Positions 46,093-55,453 of a stretch of DNA of 64,000 nt are shown piece after piece. A model generated the notes under the pieces. It had not been told where the DNA came from. It worked only from the letters and a program-made list of their open reading frames with translations, and made no database searches. Source of the DNA: Bacillota bacterium (lineage in GTDB: Bacteria; Bacillota; Clostridia; Lachnospirales; Lachnospiraceae). The translations under genes were made by a program, and so were the position numbers. The stretch covers positions 70,909 through 134,908 of the forward strand of contig JAEWAK010000042.1 of the NCBI GenBank assembly GCA_023391695.1, in the 5' to 3' direction. Each line of letters opens with the position of its first letter. Position 1 is the stretch's first letter.

Positions 46093-46170
46093 GAGCCTGT
46101 CTCTGCTTCCATTCATTTACCAACCCTTTTAAAGATCGGTCTGTAAACGATGCTTTCTTAAGACAGGCTC
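46093..46170. terminator. Hairpin between convergent genes
   Basis: A 10-bp perfect stem, gagcctgtct with agacaggctc, encloses about 58 bases between the isochorismatase-like gene and the convergent isomerase gene. No T-run of note. Probably a transcript-end structure or repeat. Confidence 0.5.
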
Positions 46171-46227
46171 AAGAATCAAATATTTATTTATAATATAGGA
46201 AACCACAGAAATGATTTTTGCTGCATA

Positions 46228-46944
46228 TTAACCTTTTAAGTAACGGATACTTCTTCCTACATCCGTAATGCCGTCCGGTGTCGGCCGGTCGTTCTCAACA
46301 ATCAGCCATTCCGTTCCAATTCTTTCCGACATTTCACGGATTCCTTTCACATTGTTGAAGCCTTCGCCAATTGCGCAGGGATGGCCTTCAAAGTTACCGT
46401 CTTTTAAATGAACCAGTGAGATCTTATCCGCATGGTTCTTAATAAAGGAACACGGTTCCACACCTGCATTAAATACCCAGTAAGTATCTATTTCCAAATT
46501 GCAGATTTCCGCAATGGACTCCAACGGTAGACTGCCACCCTCCAGTTTGACGAATTCATGGGAATGGTTATGGTATAATAATTCCATACCGTTATCCTCA
46601 ACTGCTTTTTTCGCATTGCTCATTACCCTGATGACATGGTCAACTTCTTCTTTGCTGGCAGTTGGGGCATAAGCGCAGACAATGTACTTGCAGCCCAGGG
46701 TTTTATTATACCCAATAATTTCATCTAATTTAAATTCAAGGTCATTCAGACTCTGGTGGCTGGAAATAACTTCAATCCCTACTTCGTTGATAAAATCCTT
46801 TAATTCCTCCGCTGCCATTCCTGCATAGCCGGCAAACTCCACACCTTCATACCCCAGTTCCTTAACCTTTTTGATACCTGCCTTAAATTCTTCGGCATTC
46901 TCGTAAGTATCCCTTATTGTATATAACTGTAATCCTATCTTCAT
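46228..46944 (-). CDS. Sugar phosphate isomerase/epimerase family (TIM barrel)
   Basis: A 238-residue AP-endonuclease-2 barrel of short type, beginning MKIGLQLYTIRDTYEN. Metal-ligand positions include the E of GVEFAGYAG, H of LLYHNHSHEF, E and D of LEIDTYWV, H of VHLKDGN and E near the end of LIVENDRP. It is the last gene of the three-gene set controlled from the region at 49.2 kb. Its role may be isomerisation or dehydration of a sugar or inositol. Confidence 0.85.
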   Translation of the reverse strand: MKIGLQLYTIRDTYENAEEFKAGIKKVKELGYEGVEFAGYAGMAAEELKDFINEVGIEVISSHQSLNDLEFKLDEIIGYNKTLGCKYIVCAYAPTASKEEVDHVIRVMSNAKKAVEDNGMELLYHNHSHEFVKLEGGSLPLESIAEICNLEIDTYWVFNAGVEPCSFIKNHADKISLVHLKDGNFEGHPCAIGEGFNNVKGIREMSERIGTEWLIVENDRPTPDGITDVGRSIRYLKG

Positions 46945-47130
46945 AATACCATCCTCCTGCTTATTTTATGTTTTTATTTATTACAAATCCCAATCTGACT
47001 CCCATATTATATCCAAACCCCTTAATTTCCACAACGTATCTGGATAATGTCAAAACGAATATTCGTTACAGTTCGGCCTTACGGCTGAATTTAACAAATT
47101 ATGCACGGAAATTATGCATTCCGCAAAAGA

Positions 47131-48099
47131 TTAAGCCCAATACATTTCAATCTGCTGGCTGTCAAAAATGATAGTTCTTTTCAATACTTCAATTGCTTTT
47201 TCCAGGCCTTCTTTGGTAGTCATTAATCCGTCTTCATGTTCAATTGAAATAACCCCGTCGTATCCGGTCTTACGAAGTTCACTGAAGATCCTGCGCCATA
47301 CATCCTCACCATGTCCATAGCCTACGGTACGAAAAACCCAGGCACGGTCCTCTATATCGCTGAATTTTGCAGTATCCAGTACACCGTTTACTGCCGTTAC
47401 GTAAGGGTCGATCGCCGTATCCTTTGCATGGAAATGATAAATGGCACCTTTTAATTCACGGATCGCCGCTACGGGGTCAATTCCCTGCCAGAATAAATGG
47501 GAAGGGTCCAGATTGGCACCAATGGCAGGGCCCACCGCTTCACGAAGCTTTAACAAAGTCGCGGGATTATATACACAGAATCCGGGATGCAGTTCCAGGG
47601 CAATCTGAGTTACGCCATGAGCATTGGCAAACTCACACGTCTTCTTCCAGTATGGAATTAATTTTTCGTTCCACTGCCATTCTTTAATTTTCTGGAAATC
47701 TTCCGGCCAGGCGGTCACTACCCAGTTCGGATACCGGGAAGTCTCACTGTCTCCGGGGCATCCGGAGAAACCGACAACGGTTTTTACTCCCGTCTTTTCC
47801 GCTAACAATATGGCCGCTTCAAACTGTTCATGATATTCCTTTGCAATCTCCTTATTGGGGTGCAGAGGGTTACCGTGGCAGGCAAAAGCCGCAACATCCA
47901 GTCCGTATTTTTTAATGGTATCCATAAAAGCTTCTAAAAGTTCCGGCTGTTCCAAAAATCTTCTTGCATCCGCATGGGCTGTTCCCGGAAAACCTCCGCA
48001 TCCGATTTCTACCTGCTGTACTCCCAGGGATTTTAAATACGTCAAAGTTTCATCCAGAGACATATCCCCCAACAGTACCGTCATTACACCTAATTTCAT
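47131..48099 (-). CDS. Sugar phosphate isomerase/epimerase family (TIM barrel)
   Basis: A 322-residue barrel beginning MKLGVMTVLLGD. Catalytic-site features are E in IALELHPGF, D and H in GANLDPSHLFWQG, H in IYHFHAKDT and E in ISIEHEDG. This long type, with the CHGNPLHP segment, is usual in operons with Gfo/Idh/MocA oxidoreductases, as here. It lies 28 bases downstream of that oxidoreductase gene. Confidence 0.87.
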   Translation of the reverse strand: MKLGVMTVLLGDMSLDETLTYLKSLGVQQVEIGCGGFPGTAHADARRFLEQPELLEAFMDTIKKYGLDVAAFACHGNPLHPNKEIAKEYHEQFEAAILLAEKTGVKTVVGFSGCPGDSETSRYPNWVVTAWPEDFQKIKEWQWNEKLIPYWKKTCEFANAHGVTQIALELHPGFCVYNPATLLKLREAVGPAIGANLDPSHLFWQGIDPVAAIRELKGAIYHFHAKDTAIDPYVTAVNGVLDTAKFSDIEDRAWVFRTVGYGHGEDVWRRIFSELRKTGYDGVISIEHEDGLMTTKEGLEKAIEVLKRTIIFDSQQIEMYWA

Positions 48100-48127
48100 A
48101 TTTCATCCTCCATATAAAGTACTATAT

Positions 48128-49204
48128 TTAGTTAAAGTAAACCGGTGCCCCCGTCTTGGCAGATTCATAAATAGCATCCAGGATTCTGGTTACTACGGCT
48201 GCCTGTTCCGGTAGTACAGTCAATTCACCTTTTCCTAAGATAGCGTTGGCAAATACGGTTTGTTCGACTACCTGGGGAGAAGAATCCTGGCCTTCATAGA
48301 ATGCAACGCCGCCGGCATCCAGACTCGGTTTCGTTACATACTGCCTGTCATGTTTTACTCCGTTGATACGAAGGCCGTCCTGCATATCCGCACCTGCCCT
48401 GGTACCGCATAAAACAGTCTTTGCTTCCATGACATCCAGGGTATTTAACGCCCAGCTGGCTTCCAGGGTTATGGCTGCACCGTTCTCCATGACAACAAAT
48501 CCGAAAGCACTGTCTTCCACACTGAATTCTTCCGGCTTCCAGGGACCAAACGCATTGCCCTGGTCCGTATCCTCATTGAGTTTATGATAAGTTGTTCCAA
48601 CTGCATATTTAGGCTTATAGTTATCCATGGTCCAGAGTGTTAAGTCGAGGGCATGGGTTCCGATATCGATTAACGGTCCTCCGCCCTGTTCGTATTCATT
48701 TAAAAATACGCCCCAGGTCGGCACGGCACGTCGGCGGATTGCTTTTGCCTTGGCATAATATACCTCACCCAGTACACCTGCTTCACATTCCTTTTTCAGG
48801 TACTGGCTGTCACTGCGGTAACGGTTCTGATAACCGATGGTAAGGATCTTACCGGTTTCCTTTGCGGCCTCCACCATGGTGCAGGCTTCCTTATAATTAA
48901 GAGCCATGGGTTTTTCACACATAACATGCTTGTCGGCATGCAGGGCATCTACGGTTATCACTGCATGGGAACGGTTCGGGGTGCATACATATACCGCATC
49001 CAGGTTTTCTTTTAATAATTCCTTATAATCCGTATAAACTTTAGCCCCTTCCGTGCCGAATTCTTTGGAAGCTTTTACTGCCTTTTCTTCGATTATGTCA
49101 CAAAATGCTACCATATCGGCAAATCCTGCACTCTTAATTGCCGGCATGTGTTTTCCGTTTGCAATTCCTCCACAGCCTATGATTCCTACCTTTAATTTAT
49201 CCAT
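48128..49204 (-). CDS. Gfo/Idh/MocA-family oxidoreductase
   Basis: A 358-residue NAD(P)-dependent dehydrogenase with Rossmann motif GIIGCGGIANGKHMPA. The conserved EKPMAL segment (CEKPMALNYKEA) contains the catalytic lysine. The downstream GGGPLIDIGTHALDL with its His is typical. These enzymes oxidise a sugar or inositol ring hydroxyl to a ketone. With two barrel isomerases it forms a small sugar-modifying operon, divergent from an AraC regulator. The ATG at 49204 follows GGAGG; a further in-frame start lies upstream. Confidence 0.9.
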   Translation of the reverse strand: MDKLKVGIIGCGGIANGKHMPAIKSAGFADMVAFCDIIEEKAVKASKEFGTEGAKVYTDYKELLKENLDAVYVCTPNRSHAVITVDALHADKHVMCEKPMALNYKEACTMVEAAKETGKILTIGYQNRYRSDSQYLKKECEAGVLGEVYYAKAKAIRRRAVPTWGVFLNEYEQGGGPLIDIGTHALDLTLWTMDNYKPKYAVGTTYHKLNEDTDQGNAFGPWKPEEFSVEDSAFGFVVMENGAAITLEASWALNTLDVMEAKTVLCGTRAGADMQDGLRINGVKHDRQYVTKPSLDAGGVAFYEGQDSSPQVVEQTVFANAILGKGELTVLPEQAAVVTRILDAIYESAKTGAPVYFN

Positions 49205-49279
49205 TACTTTACCTCCATACTTTTTCAATTGTATTTTCAACATATTTTGATTATAATGATTTTAATGGAAAATGTCATG

Positions 49280-49290
49280 CCACTTAGTGG
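49280..49290. promoter_or_regulatory. Candidate operator dyad in divergent promoter region
   Basis: The palindrome CCACTtAGTGG sits between the divergent oxidoreductase and AraC genes, just before a TATTAT box that could serve the AraC promoter. It is a candidate site for the adjacent AraC protein, although AraC sites are often not palindromic. Confidence 0.35.
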
Positions 49291-49328
49291 TATTATAGTG
49301 ACAAAAAATGCTGCTTATCGGAGGTCTT

Positions 49329-50132
49329 ATGAAGAATAATTTTTCCTATGAATATGTCCGTGATAATATAAATCAGATCGTATGCTGGAAAGTGGACAAC
49401 AACCATTACTGGCCCCATTTCCACAGCAGTATTGAAATCATATATGTAACCGCCGGTGAACTGAAAGTTACCCTGAACGGCCAGGTCTACCTGGTAAGGC
49501 AGAATCATTTTTTAATCATCCCCAGCTATTTTATCCACAGTTACGCCACAGATACCTATTCCAGCGCTTATATATTAATAATTCCCCTGGAATCCATCCC
49601 TTCCTATAAAACTACATTTTCCAAAAAGACCTTTGCCGCCCTGCTAGTGGAACAGCCTCCTCAGGAAGAGGAACTAAAGCACTGTCTGGACGCATTATGC
49701 AGTGTCCAGAAAAATGTGAATCCGTCTGCCCTGGAAAATGTATTAAAAGGTTATACCTATGTGTTTTTAGGACTGTTGATCAGTCATGTCGGCCTGGTGG
49801 ATATTACGGATACCAAAATGATTTCCCTCGCCCAGGAAATCCTTATATACCTCCAGGAACATTATCTTCTGCCCCTGAAATTAGAAGAAATCGCGGAACA
49901 TTTCGGATACAGCCGGAGCCGTTTTTCCCATATTTTCAATGAATTCTTTGACTGTAAGCTGGTGGAATACTTAAACGGCCTCCGGTGCCGCCATGCCCTG
50001 GAATTACTCCGTGAAAAAAATACGACCATTACCGATATCGCATTGGCTTCCGGTTTTGACAGCACCCGTACCTTTTACCGGGCTTTTCAGAAATGCTTTG
50101 GCTGCACTCCCAACGAATCTTTAATAAAATAA
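49329..50132 (+). CDS. AraC-family transcriptional regulator
   Basis: A 267-residue regulator with an N-terminal cupin-type sensor (residues about 15-85, including HFHSSIEIIYVTAGEL) and two helix-turn-helix units at the C-terminus (LEEIAEHFGYSRSRFSHIFNEFF and ITDIALASGFDSTRTFYRAFQKCFG split over residues 175-262). It is divergent from the oxidoreductase-isomerase operon, so it likely activates it with a sugar. The ATG at 49329 has GGAGG four bases upstream. Confidence 0.9.
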   Translation: MKNNFSYEYVRDNINQIVCWKVDNNHYWPHFHSSIEIIYVTAGELKVTLNGQVYLVRQNHFLIIPSYFIHSYATDTYSSAYILIIPLESIPSYKTTFSKKTFAALLVEQPPQEEELKHCLDALCSVQKNVNPSALENVLKGYTYVFLGLLISHVGLVDITDTKMISLAQEILIYLQEHYLLPLKLEEIAEHFGYSRSRFSHIFNEFFDCKLVEYLNGLRCRHALELLREKNTTITDIALASGFDSTRTFYRAFQKCFGCTPNESLIK

Positions 50133-50253
50133 TACGAATTCCTTAAATTTCGTTAATAAATGTGTATTGGGAAATCTATATGCTATAATGGTTATGCATA
50201 ACGAATTTACCTCTTTTGTAAAGGAGCCCGAGTATTAACCAGGAGGATAACCT

Positions 50254-51975
50254 ATGAAGCATGGCAGAATTTTCTTTACCGCCCTTACCCTGATAACAGT
50301 GCTTGCCATATCAGGAGGGTGTTCCAAACAGAATACACCGGCAGACGCCGTTTATGACGAAATAGATACCGCAGATACCATTTTGGAAATACCCGCAGAA
50401 ACCCAAAGCAGCCCGGCCACACAGAAACTTAAGGAAACTTCCATTCCTTCCGACAGTACGAACTTATTTCCTGCCTATGAATATGTCAATGGCGTAAAAC
50501 AATATGGATTTATTGATGAAACGGGAACCTTTATCATTCTGCCCGGTTATTCCTCCGTAACTGATTTTAGCGACGGTTATGCCATCATCAGCGGTATCGA
50601 GGATTATAAAGTAATTGATAAAAGCGGCAAAATAATTTATGAAAGTGACACTCCCACCAGGCCTTACCGTAACGGTGCGGCGGTTTTTATGAAATCCGTG
50701 GACGGCAGCCTGAAAGAAGGCTATATTGATACCAGCGGAAAAACCATAATCAAACCCAGGTTCCTTCAAGCCGATGATTTCAGGAAAGATAATACAGCCT
50801 TTGTATCAACCGAAACCGGTAAATATGCCTTAATTGACAAAAGCGGCAATATATTGGAAAGTTACCGGTTAGATAAAAAATATAATAATGTCATAACTTT
50901 TAAGGACGGTTATATCATTTATTCCGATGAAGCCAGCGGTAATACCGGCGTAGTGGATTATAAAGGTGAGGAGATTTTCAAACCGGCATATAAAATAATC
51001 ACTTACCTTGGTGAGGGTTTATTTGCCGTAAAAGATCCGGCAATGGAATATAGCGTTACAAAGAATACCCACCCCGATGCCATCTTTGATAAGGACGGCA
51101 CCCAGCTGACGGACTATATATTTTATGATATCAGCGAATTTCATAACGGTTATGCATCCGCCACCAACAGCCAGTATACTTACTTTATTGACAAAAAAGG
51201 CAAGGAAGTAACGGACCTTCCAAAGATAGAGGGCCGGGGCACAATGACCCTGACGGGTGATATCGTAAAAGCAGAAATCGACGATGACCTCATCTATATG
51301 ACCAGGGACGGAATGGTTATATGGCAGAATGACCGGACTCATACCCTTTCTTCCCAAATAACCGTTAAGGAATTAAAATATAAGCCAAATAAATATGTGT
51401 ATGTGTATTACCCTTATATAGAAGGTTTACCGGCTTCCATACAGACTTCCGTCAATGGCACCTTATATAAGCTTTTTACGGATAGCAGGGCGGATATCAG
51501 GGAAGAAGACGGATTATCCGTTGAAGATACTTTTAAGACCGAACTTCTAAAGGATTTGATTATTATCAATAAAAACGGATATGACTATCCGATTGGTGCC
51601 GCACATGGTTCTCCCATCCGCGATTATTATTTTATTGATACGAAGACCGGTGAATTTTATGATTTAAGCGACCTGTTTAAAAAGAAAAGTAATTATGAAA
51701 AGCTAATTAATCAAATAATCGGCAAAAAGATCGAAGCTCAAAGCAAACAGGACGATTCCTACTTTTTTCCCGATAGTTTTGAGGGCATTAAGGAGAATCA
51801 GCCTTTTATAATTACGAAGGAAGCCCTTGTCATCTATTTTTATCCTTATGAAATTGCTGCCTATGCTGCAGGTTTCCCGGAATTTAAAATCCCTTTTGAA
51901 CAGCTGAAAGAAGTCATTGATTATGAAGGCAGTTTCTGGAATTCTTTTCAGGATACTATAGAAAGCCTGAATTAA
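50254..51975 (+). CDS. WG-repeat lipoprotein with DUF3298-like C-terminus
   Basis: A 573-residue exported lipoprotein. The signal peptide ends with lipobox SGGC at C23. Residues of about 70-340 contain WG-type beta repeats (YGFIDETGTFIILPGY, EGYIDTSGKTIIKPRF, YFIDKKGKEVTDLP) and the last 200 residues resemble the RsiV/DUF3298 fold, with the FFPDSFEGIKENQPFIITKEALVIYF stretch broken over 470-500. Probably a surface or envelope protein. Function unknown. It is monocistronic and ends with a strong terminator. Confidence 0.8.
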   Translation: MKHGRIFFTALTLITVLAISGGCSKQNTPADAVYDEIDTADTILEIPAETQSSPATQKLKETSIPSDSTNLFPAYEYVNGVKQYGFIDETGTFIILPGYSSVTDFSDGYAIISGIEDYKVIDKSGKIIYESDTPTRPYRNGAAVFMKSVDGSLKEGYIDTSGKTIIKPRFLQADDFRKDNTAFVSTETGKYALIDKSGNILESYRLDKKYNNVITFKDGYIIYSDEASGNTGVVDYKGEEIFKPAYKIITYLGEGLFAVKDPAMEYSVTKNTHPDAIFDKDGTQLTDYIFYDISEFHNGYASATNSQYTYFIDKKGKEVTDLPKIEGRGTMTLTGDIVKAEIDDDLIYMTRDGMVIWQNDRTHTLSSQITVKELKYKPNKYVYVYYPYIEGLPASIQTSVNGTLYKLFTDSRADIREEDGLSVEDTFKTELLKDLIIINKNGYDYPIGAAHGSPIRDYYFIDTKTGEFYDLSDLFKKKSNYEKLINQIIGKKIEAQSKQDDSYFFPDSFEGIKENQPFIITKEALVIYFYPYEIAAYAAGFPEFKIPFEQLKEVIDYEGSFWNSFQDTIESLN

Positions 51976-52010
51976 GAATATCAGACTTCCTTGATCGTTT
52001 AAAAAGTAAA

Positions 52011-52112
52011 AGTCCCATACCGGCTCTATGGCTGATATGCTGCCCCTATATAGGACATTGAATATAACAATTCCTATATGGGGGTATTTCTATGTCGGTA
52101 TGGGGCTTTTTT
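52011..52112 (+). terminator. Long nested hairpin terminator
   Basis: Outer stem AGTCCCATACCG with CGGTATGGGGCT (52011-52022 with 52096-52107) and an inner stem CCCCTATATAGGA with TCCTATATGGGGG, followed by TTTTTT at 52107-52112. It ends the WG-repeat lipoprotein transcript. The segment 51983-51997 upstream shares 15 bases with the feoB-downstream repeat. Confidence 0.8.
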
Positions 52113-52245
52113 CCGCTATTTTTACATATCTTCCAATAATTTACTGATATTTTATGTAAATTTTACCCTATATTAAATTTAATATGATTTATGTAAAGTA
52201 AAATGAAACCGAAGAGATTTTTAGAATATTGAAGGAGGCATGTAT

Positions 52246-52851
52246 ATGTACTTTTTTACACATCTTTTCATTTCAAAAACGCTTTACAAACATTTTTCAG
52301 GTGAAATGCCCCTGGACAGGAAAGCCTTTGCCTATGGCAATATCAGACCGGATATTTTAAGAGGAAGTGACCATAATTCCCACACCTTGGAAAATTATCT
52401 GTTTGCCGTTAACGAACAGGCCCGGCAATTGACCGGAAATGAAACCTCCATAAAGGAGTTTTCCGTTGATTTAGGCGAGATCTGCCACTATGTATGCGAT
52501 TTTTTTTGTTACTATCATTTAAACGAAGAGATATATCATAAAATGCTCCGCCACTTCATCTACGAACTCCGACTTCATTACGAGCTGTACAAAATATACT
52601 TCCGGCATAATTTAAAAATAACTTCCACCAGGAAAGAGCCAAGGAAAAACATTTCATCCATCATATTGGAAATGCGCAAGGAATACCTGCTGGAGCCGGA
52701 AAGTTATAAACGGGATATTGATTATGCCTTTCACACTGCTATCTGGACCTGTGAATCCATCTTATTTTACAGGAAGGACCCTTCCCTTCCGACCAGGGAG
52801 AAGGAAGCCAAAACCCTATCCTTATTACCGGTTGAAGGAGGCAGGTTATGA
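52246..52851 (+). CDS. Zinc-dependent phospholipase C family protein
   Basis: A protein of about 201 residues that matches the PF00882-type zinc phospholipase C fold: FFTHLFISKTLYKHF near the N-terminus, YGNIRPDI, and the metal-type histidines in GEICHYVCDFFCYYHL. No signal peptide is visible, so it would act inside the cell, unlike secreted phospholipases. It overlaps the glycosyltransferase gene by four bases (ATGA). The start at 52246 has AGGAGG seven bases upstream. Confidence 0.8.
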   Translation: MYFFTHLFISKTLYKHFSGEMPLDRKAFAYGNIRPDILRGSDHNSHTLENYLFAVNEQARQLTGNETSIKEFSVDLGEICHYVCDFFCYYHLNEEIYHKMLRHFIYELRLHYELYKIYFRHNLKITSTRKEPRKNISSIILEMRKEYLLEPESYKRDIDYAFHTAIWTCESILFYRKDPSLPTREKEAKTLSLLPVEGGRL

Positions 52852-53990
52852 AAGTTGCTTTATTTACCGATACCTATTTACCCCAGATAAACGGTGTGAC
52901 AAATACCTTGGGAAAGCTTGTATCTTACTATGAAGCCTCCGGTATTGAATATAAAATATTCGTTCCCAGATACGATATGGAACAAATCAATGAGAACATT
53001 GAACGTTACTACAGCCTAAAATTCTTTTTATACCCGGAATCCCGGATCACCTTTCCGAATCTGTTTCGAATGACCGGATCCTTAACGGAATTCCGACCCG
53101 ATCTTATTCATCTGATGACCGAATGCAACATGGGTATTGCAGGTCTGCGTTACGGCAAGAAACATGGCATTCCAACCATCTCCAACTATACAACCAACTT
53201 TTCCCAATATACCAATTACTATAAAATCAATTTTTTGGAACAGGCCGTCTGGAACTACATGAAATGGTTCCATACCCAGAATGATATTACCCTGTGTCCT
53301 TCCCACGCCGCACAGGAATTACTGAAAAAACACGGAATTTATAATACGGATATTTTCTCCAGGGGCATTGATTCGGAAAATTTTAATCCGATGTACCGGA
53401 ATACAGAATTCCGGAAAAGCTCAGGAATTGACGGCAAGACCGTATTTCTCTATGTTGGAAGGATCTCCGTGGAGAAGGATCTGGATATACTAAGTGAAAG
53501 TTACAATACAATCCATGAAATTTATAAAGACCGGATCGCACTTATCATAACCGGGGATGGTCCCTATATCAGAAAATGCAAAAGTATGTTTCCGGACGAC
53601 ACCATATTCACGGGCTTTAAAAAAGGAAGGGAACTGGCTGAAATATATGCATCCAGCGATATATTCATCTGTCCTTCTTCCACCGAAACCTTCGGCAACG
53701 TGGTCCTGGAAGCCATGGCCTCAGGGCTTCCGGTCATTGGTGCGGATGCCGGCGGAGTCGGTGAAATCATACGACACAGGAATACGGGGCTTAAATTCCA
53801 GCCAAGGAACACGAAAGAACTTACCGGATGCATGAGGATGCTTCTGTCAGATACCAAATTGCGGAATACCCTGCAAAAAAACGGACGTGAAATTGGCATG
53901 AACCGTTCCTGGAACAAGATATTTGACGGTCTTATGGACATATACCAGGAAATATTAATGAAGAGAGGGATGAGCACCCAGAGTGCTTAA
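52848..53990 (+). CDS. Glycosyltransferase family 4
   Basis: A 380-residue GT-B glycosyltransferase. The N-terminal segment FTDTYLPQINGVTNT is typical of diacylglycerol glucosyltransferases and PimB-like enzymes, with the RISVEKDLDIL sugar-nucleotide motif and an EX7E motif in STETFGNVVLEAMASG. It likely transfers a hexose to a lipid acceptor at the membrane. Neighbours are a phospholipase-like protein and a radical SAM enzyme, which suggests a role in membrane glycolipid modification. Confidence 0.85.
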   Translation: MKVALFTDTYLPQINGVTNTLGKLVSYYEASGIEYKIFVPRYDMEQINENIERYYSLKFFLYPESRITFPNLFRMTGSLTEFRPDLIHLMTECNMGIAGLRYGKKHGIPTISNYTTNFSQYTNYYKINFLEQAVWNYMKWFHTQNDITLCPSHAAQELLKKHGIYNTDIFSRGIDSENFNPMYRNTEFRKSSGIDGKTVFLYVGRISVEKDLDILSESYNTIHEIYKDRIALIITGDGPYIRKCKSMFPDDTIFTGFKKGRELAEIYASSDIFICPSSTETFGNVVLEAMASGLPVIGADAGGVGEIIRHRNTGLKFQPRNTKELTGCMRMLLSDTKLRNTLQKNGREIGMNRSWNKIFDGLMDIYQEILMKRGMSTQSA

Positions 53991-53999
53991 GGTTTCAAA

Positions 54000-55235
54000 A
54001 TGATGCAAAAAGTACTGGATGGCACAAATGTCCGTTCCATATTAAAAGGGAGAATTCCGGGGCAGGTTATAATCCAATATACAAACAGCTGCAACGCAAC
54101 CTGCCCCCAATGCAGTATGCGCCGCACAGAAAATTTTGAACGTTCCAAGCTGCAGGAAAGGGAAATCCGGAAAATCATAGATTCCGCAGCCAGACAGAAA
54201 ATACAGGCCCTCTCCTTTACCGGCGGCGAACCCTTCCTCTACCAGGAACGGCTCATTTCCCTGATCCAATATGCGTCGGAGCTTGGAATTCCTTACCTAA
54301 GAACCGGCACCAACGGATTTATGTTTACCAATACGGAAAGCAATAATTTTACCGATAAAATAGAGCGGTTTGCGGAAAAATTAGCAAAAACCAGGCTGCG
54401 AAATTTCTGGATCAGCATCGATTCCTGTGAACCGAGAACCCACGAAGAAATGCGGGGCCTGGAAGGTGTTATAAGCGGAATTGAAAAGGCATTGCCGGTT
54501 TTCCACCGGTACGGCATCTATCCGGCCGCTAATTTAGGCATTAACCGGTATACGGGAGGAAAAGATAAAATCCCATCTGTCATGGCGGATAAAGAAGAAT
54601 TCTACGGGGCATTCCGGGAAGCTTTTTCAAGTTTCTATCAGTTCGTAATAAATATGGGTTTTACCATGGTAAACGCCTGTTACCCCATGAGCGTGGAAAG
54701 TTCTGCCGGTTCCGGAATGAATGCGGTTTATGGCGCTACCTCGGGCAATCCGGTCATTTCCTTTACTAAAGAAGAGAAAATCCAGATGTTTAAAGCTTTA
54801 ATGGACACGATTCCGGAATTCCGTAAAAAAATCCGTATCTTCACTCCCCTGGTATCCCTCTACTCCCTGATCCGGCAATTGGAAGGAGCGACCGCTTTCT
54901 CCTTTCCCTGCAGGGGCGGTATTGACTTCTTTTTTATCGATGCTGCAGACGGCAATACCTATCCCTGCGGTTACCGGGGAAATGAAAATATGGGCAAATT
55001 TTATGAACTGGAGGTCAGTTCCTTAAAAGCCAGGCCCTACTGTAAAGAATGTGACTGGGAATGCTTCCGTGACCCTTCCGAACTGATCGGCTATATAATC
55101 CATTCCCTGCGTAATCCATTCAGTTATTTGGCAAACAGTAAAAAAGATTCGGTCTACCGGCATTTATGGAAAGAAGATATCAAGTATTATGAGTTATGTG
55201 ATTACTTTGACGGAAGAAAAGCCATTCGATTTTAG
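54000..55235 (+). CDS. Radical SAM/SPASM-type protein
   Basis: A 411-residue enzyme. The radical SAM cluster motif is C31-NAT-C35-PQ-C38 and the SAM-binding GGEP is FTGGEPFLYQ. The C-terminal third has extra cysteines (CRGG, CGYRG, CKEC, CFRD) of the SPASM type, which bind more iron-sulphur clusters. It begins 9 bases after the glycosyltransferase stop, in the same direction. The product is unknown; relatives modify peptides, lipids or sugars. No short precursor peptide gene was seen nearby. Confidence 0.85.
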   Translation: MMQKVLDGTNVRSILKGRIPGQVIIQYTNSCNATCPQCSMRRTENFERSKLQEREIRKIIDSAARQKIQALSFTGGEPFLYQERLISLIQYASELGIPYLRTGTNGFMFTNTESNNFTDKIERFAEKLAKTRLRNFWISIDSCEPRTHEEMRGLEGVISGIEKALPVFHRYGIYPAANLGINRYTGGKDKIPSVMADKEEFYGAFREAFSSFYQFVINMGFTMVNACYPMSVESSAGSGMNAVYGATSGNPVISFTKEEKIQMFKALMDTIPEFRKKIRIFTPLVSLYSLIRQLEGATAFSFPCRGGIDFFFIDAADGNTYPCGYRGNENMGKFYELEVSSLKARPYCKECDWECFRDPSELIGYIIHSLRNPFSYLANSKKDSVYRHLWKEDIKYYELCDYFDGRKAIRF

Positions 55236-55453
55236 GCTGTTAAAAATATTTCGTTTTACTTGATAAAACCGGCATTCCGAACCGTTAAGAAAGCATATAT
55301 TTAAATAATAAACTTAAATTGGGGATTCCCTGGCTGAAATGACTGCTAAAGCTTATTTTATCCGGTCAGGCAATTGGTACCGTTATCAGCTTGGCGGCAC
55401 ACTAGTACAACATTCAACTGGCTATAAACGTTATATTCGGTTCAGGGATATAC

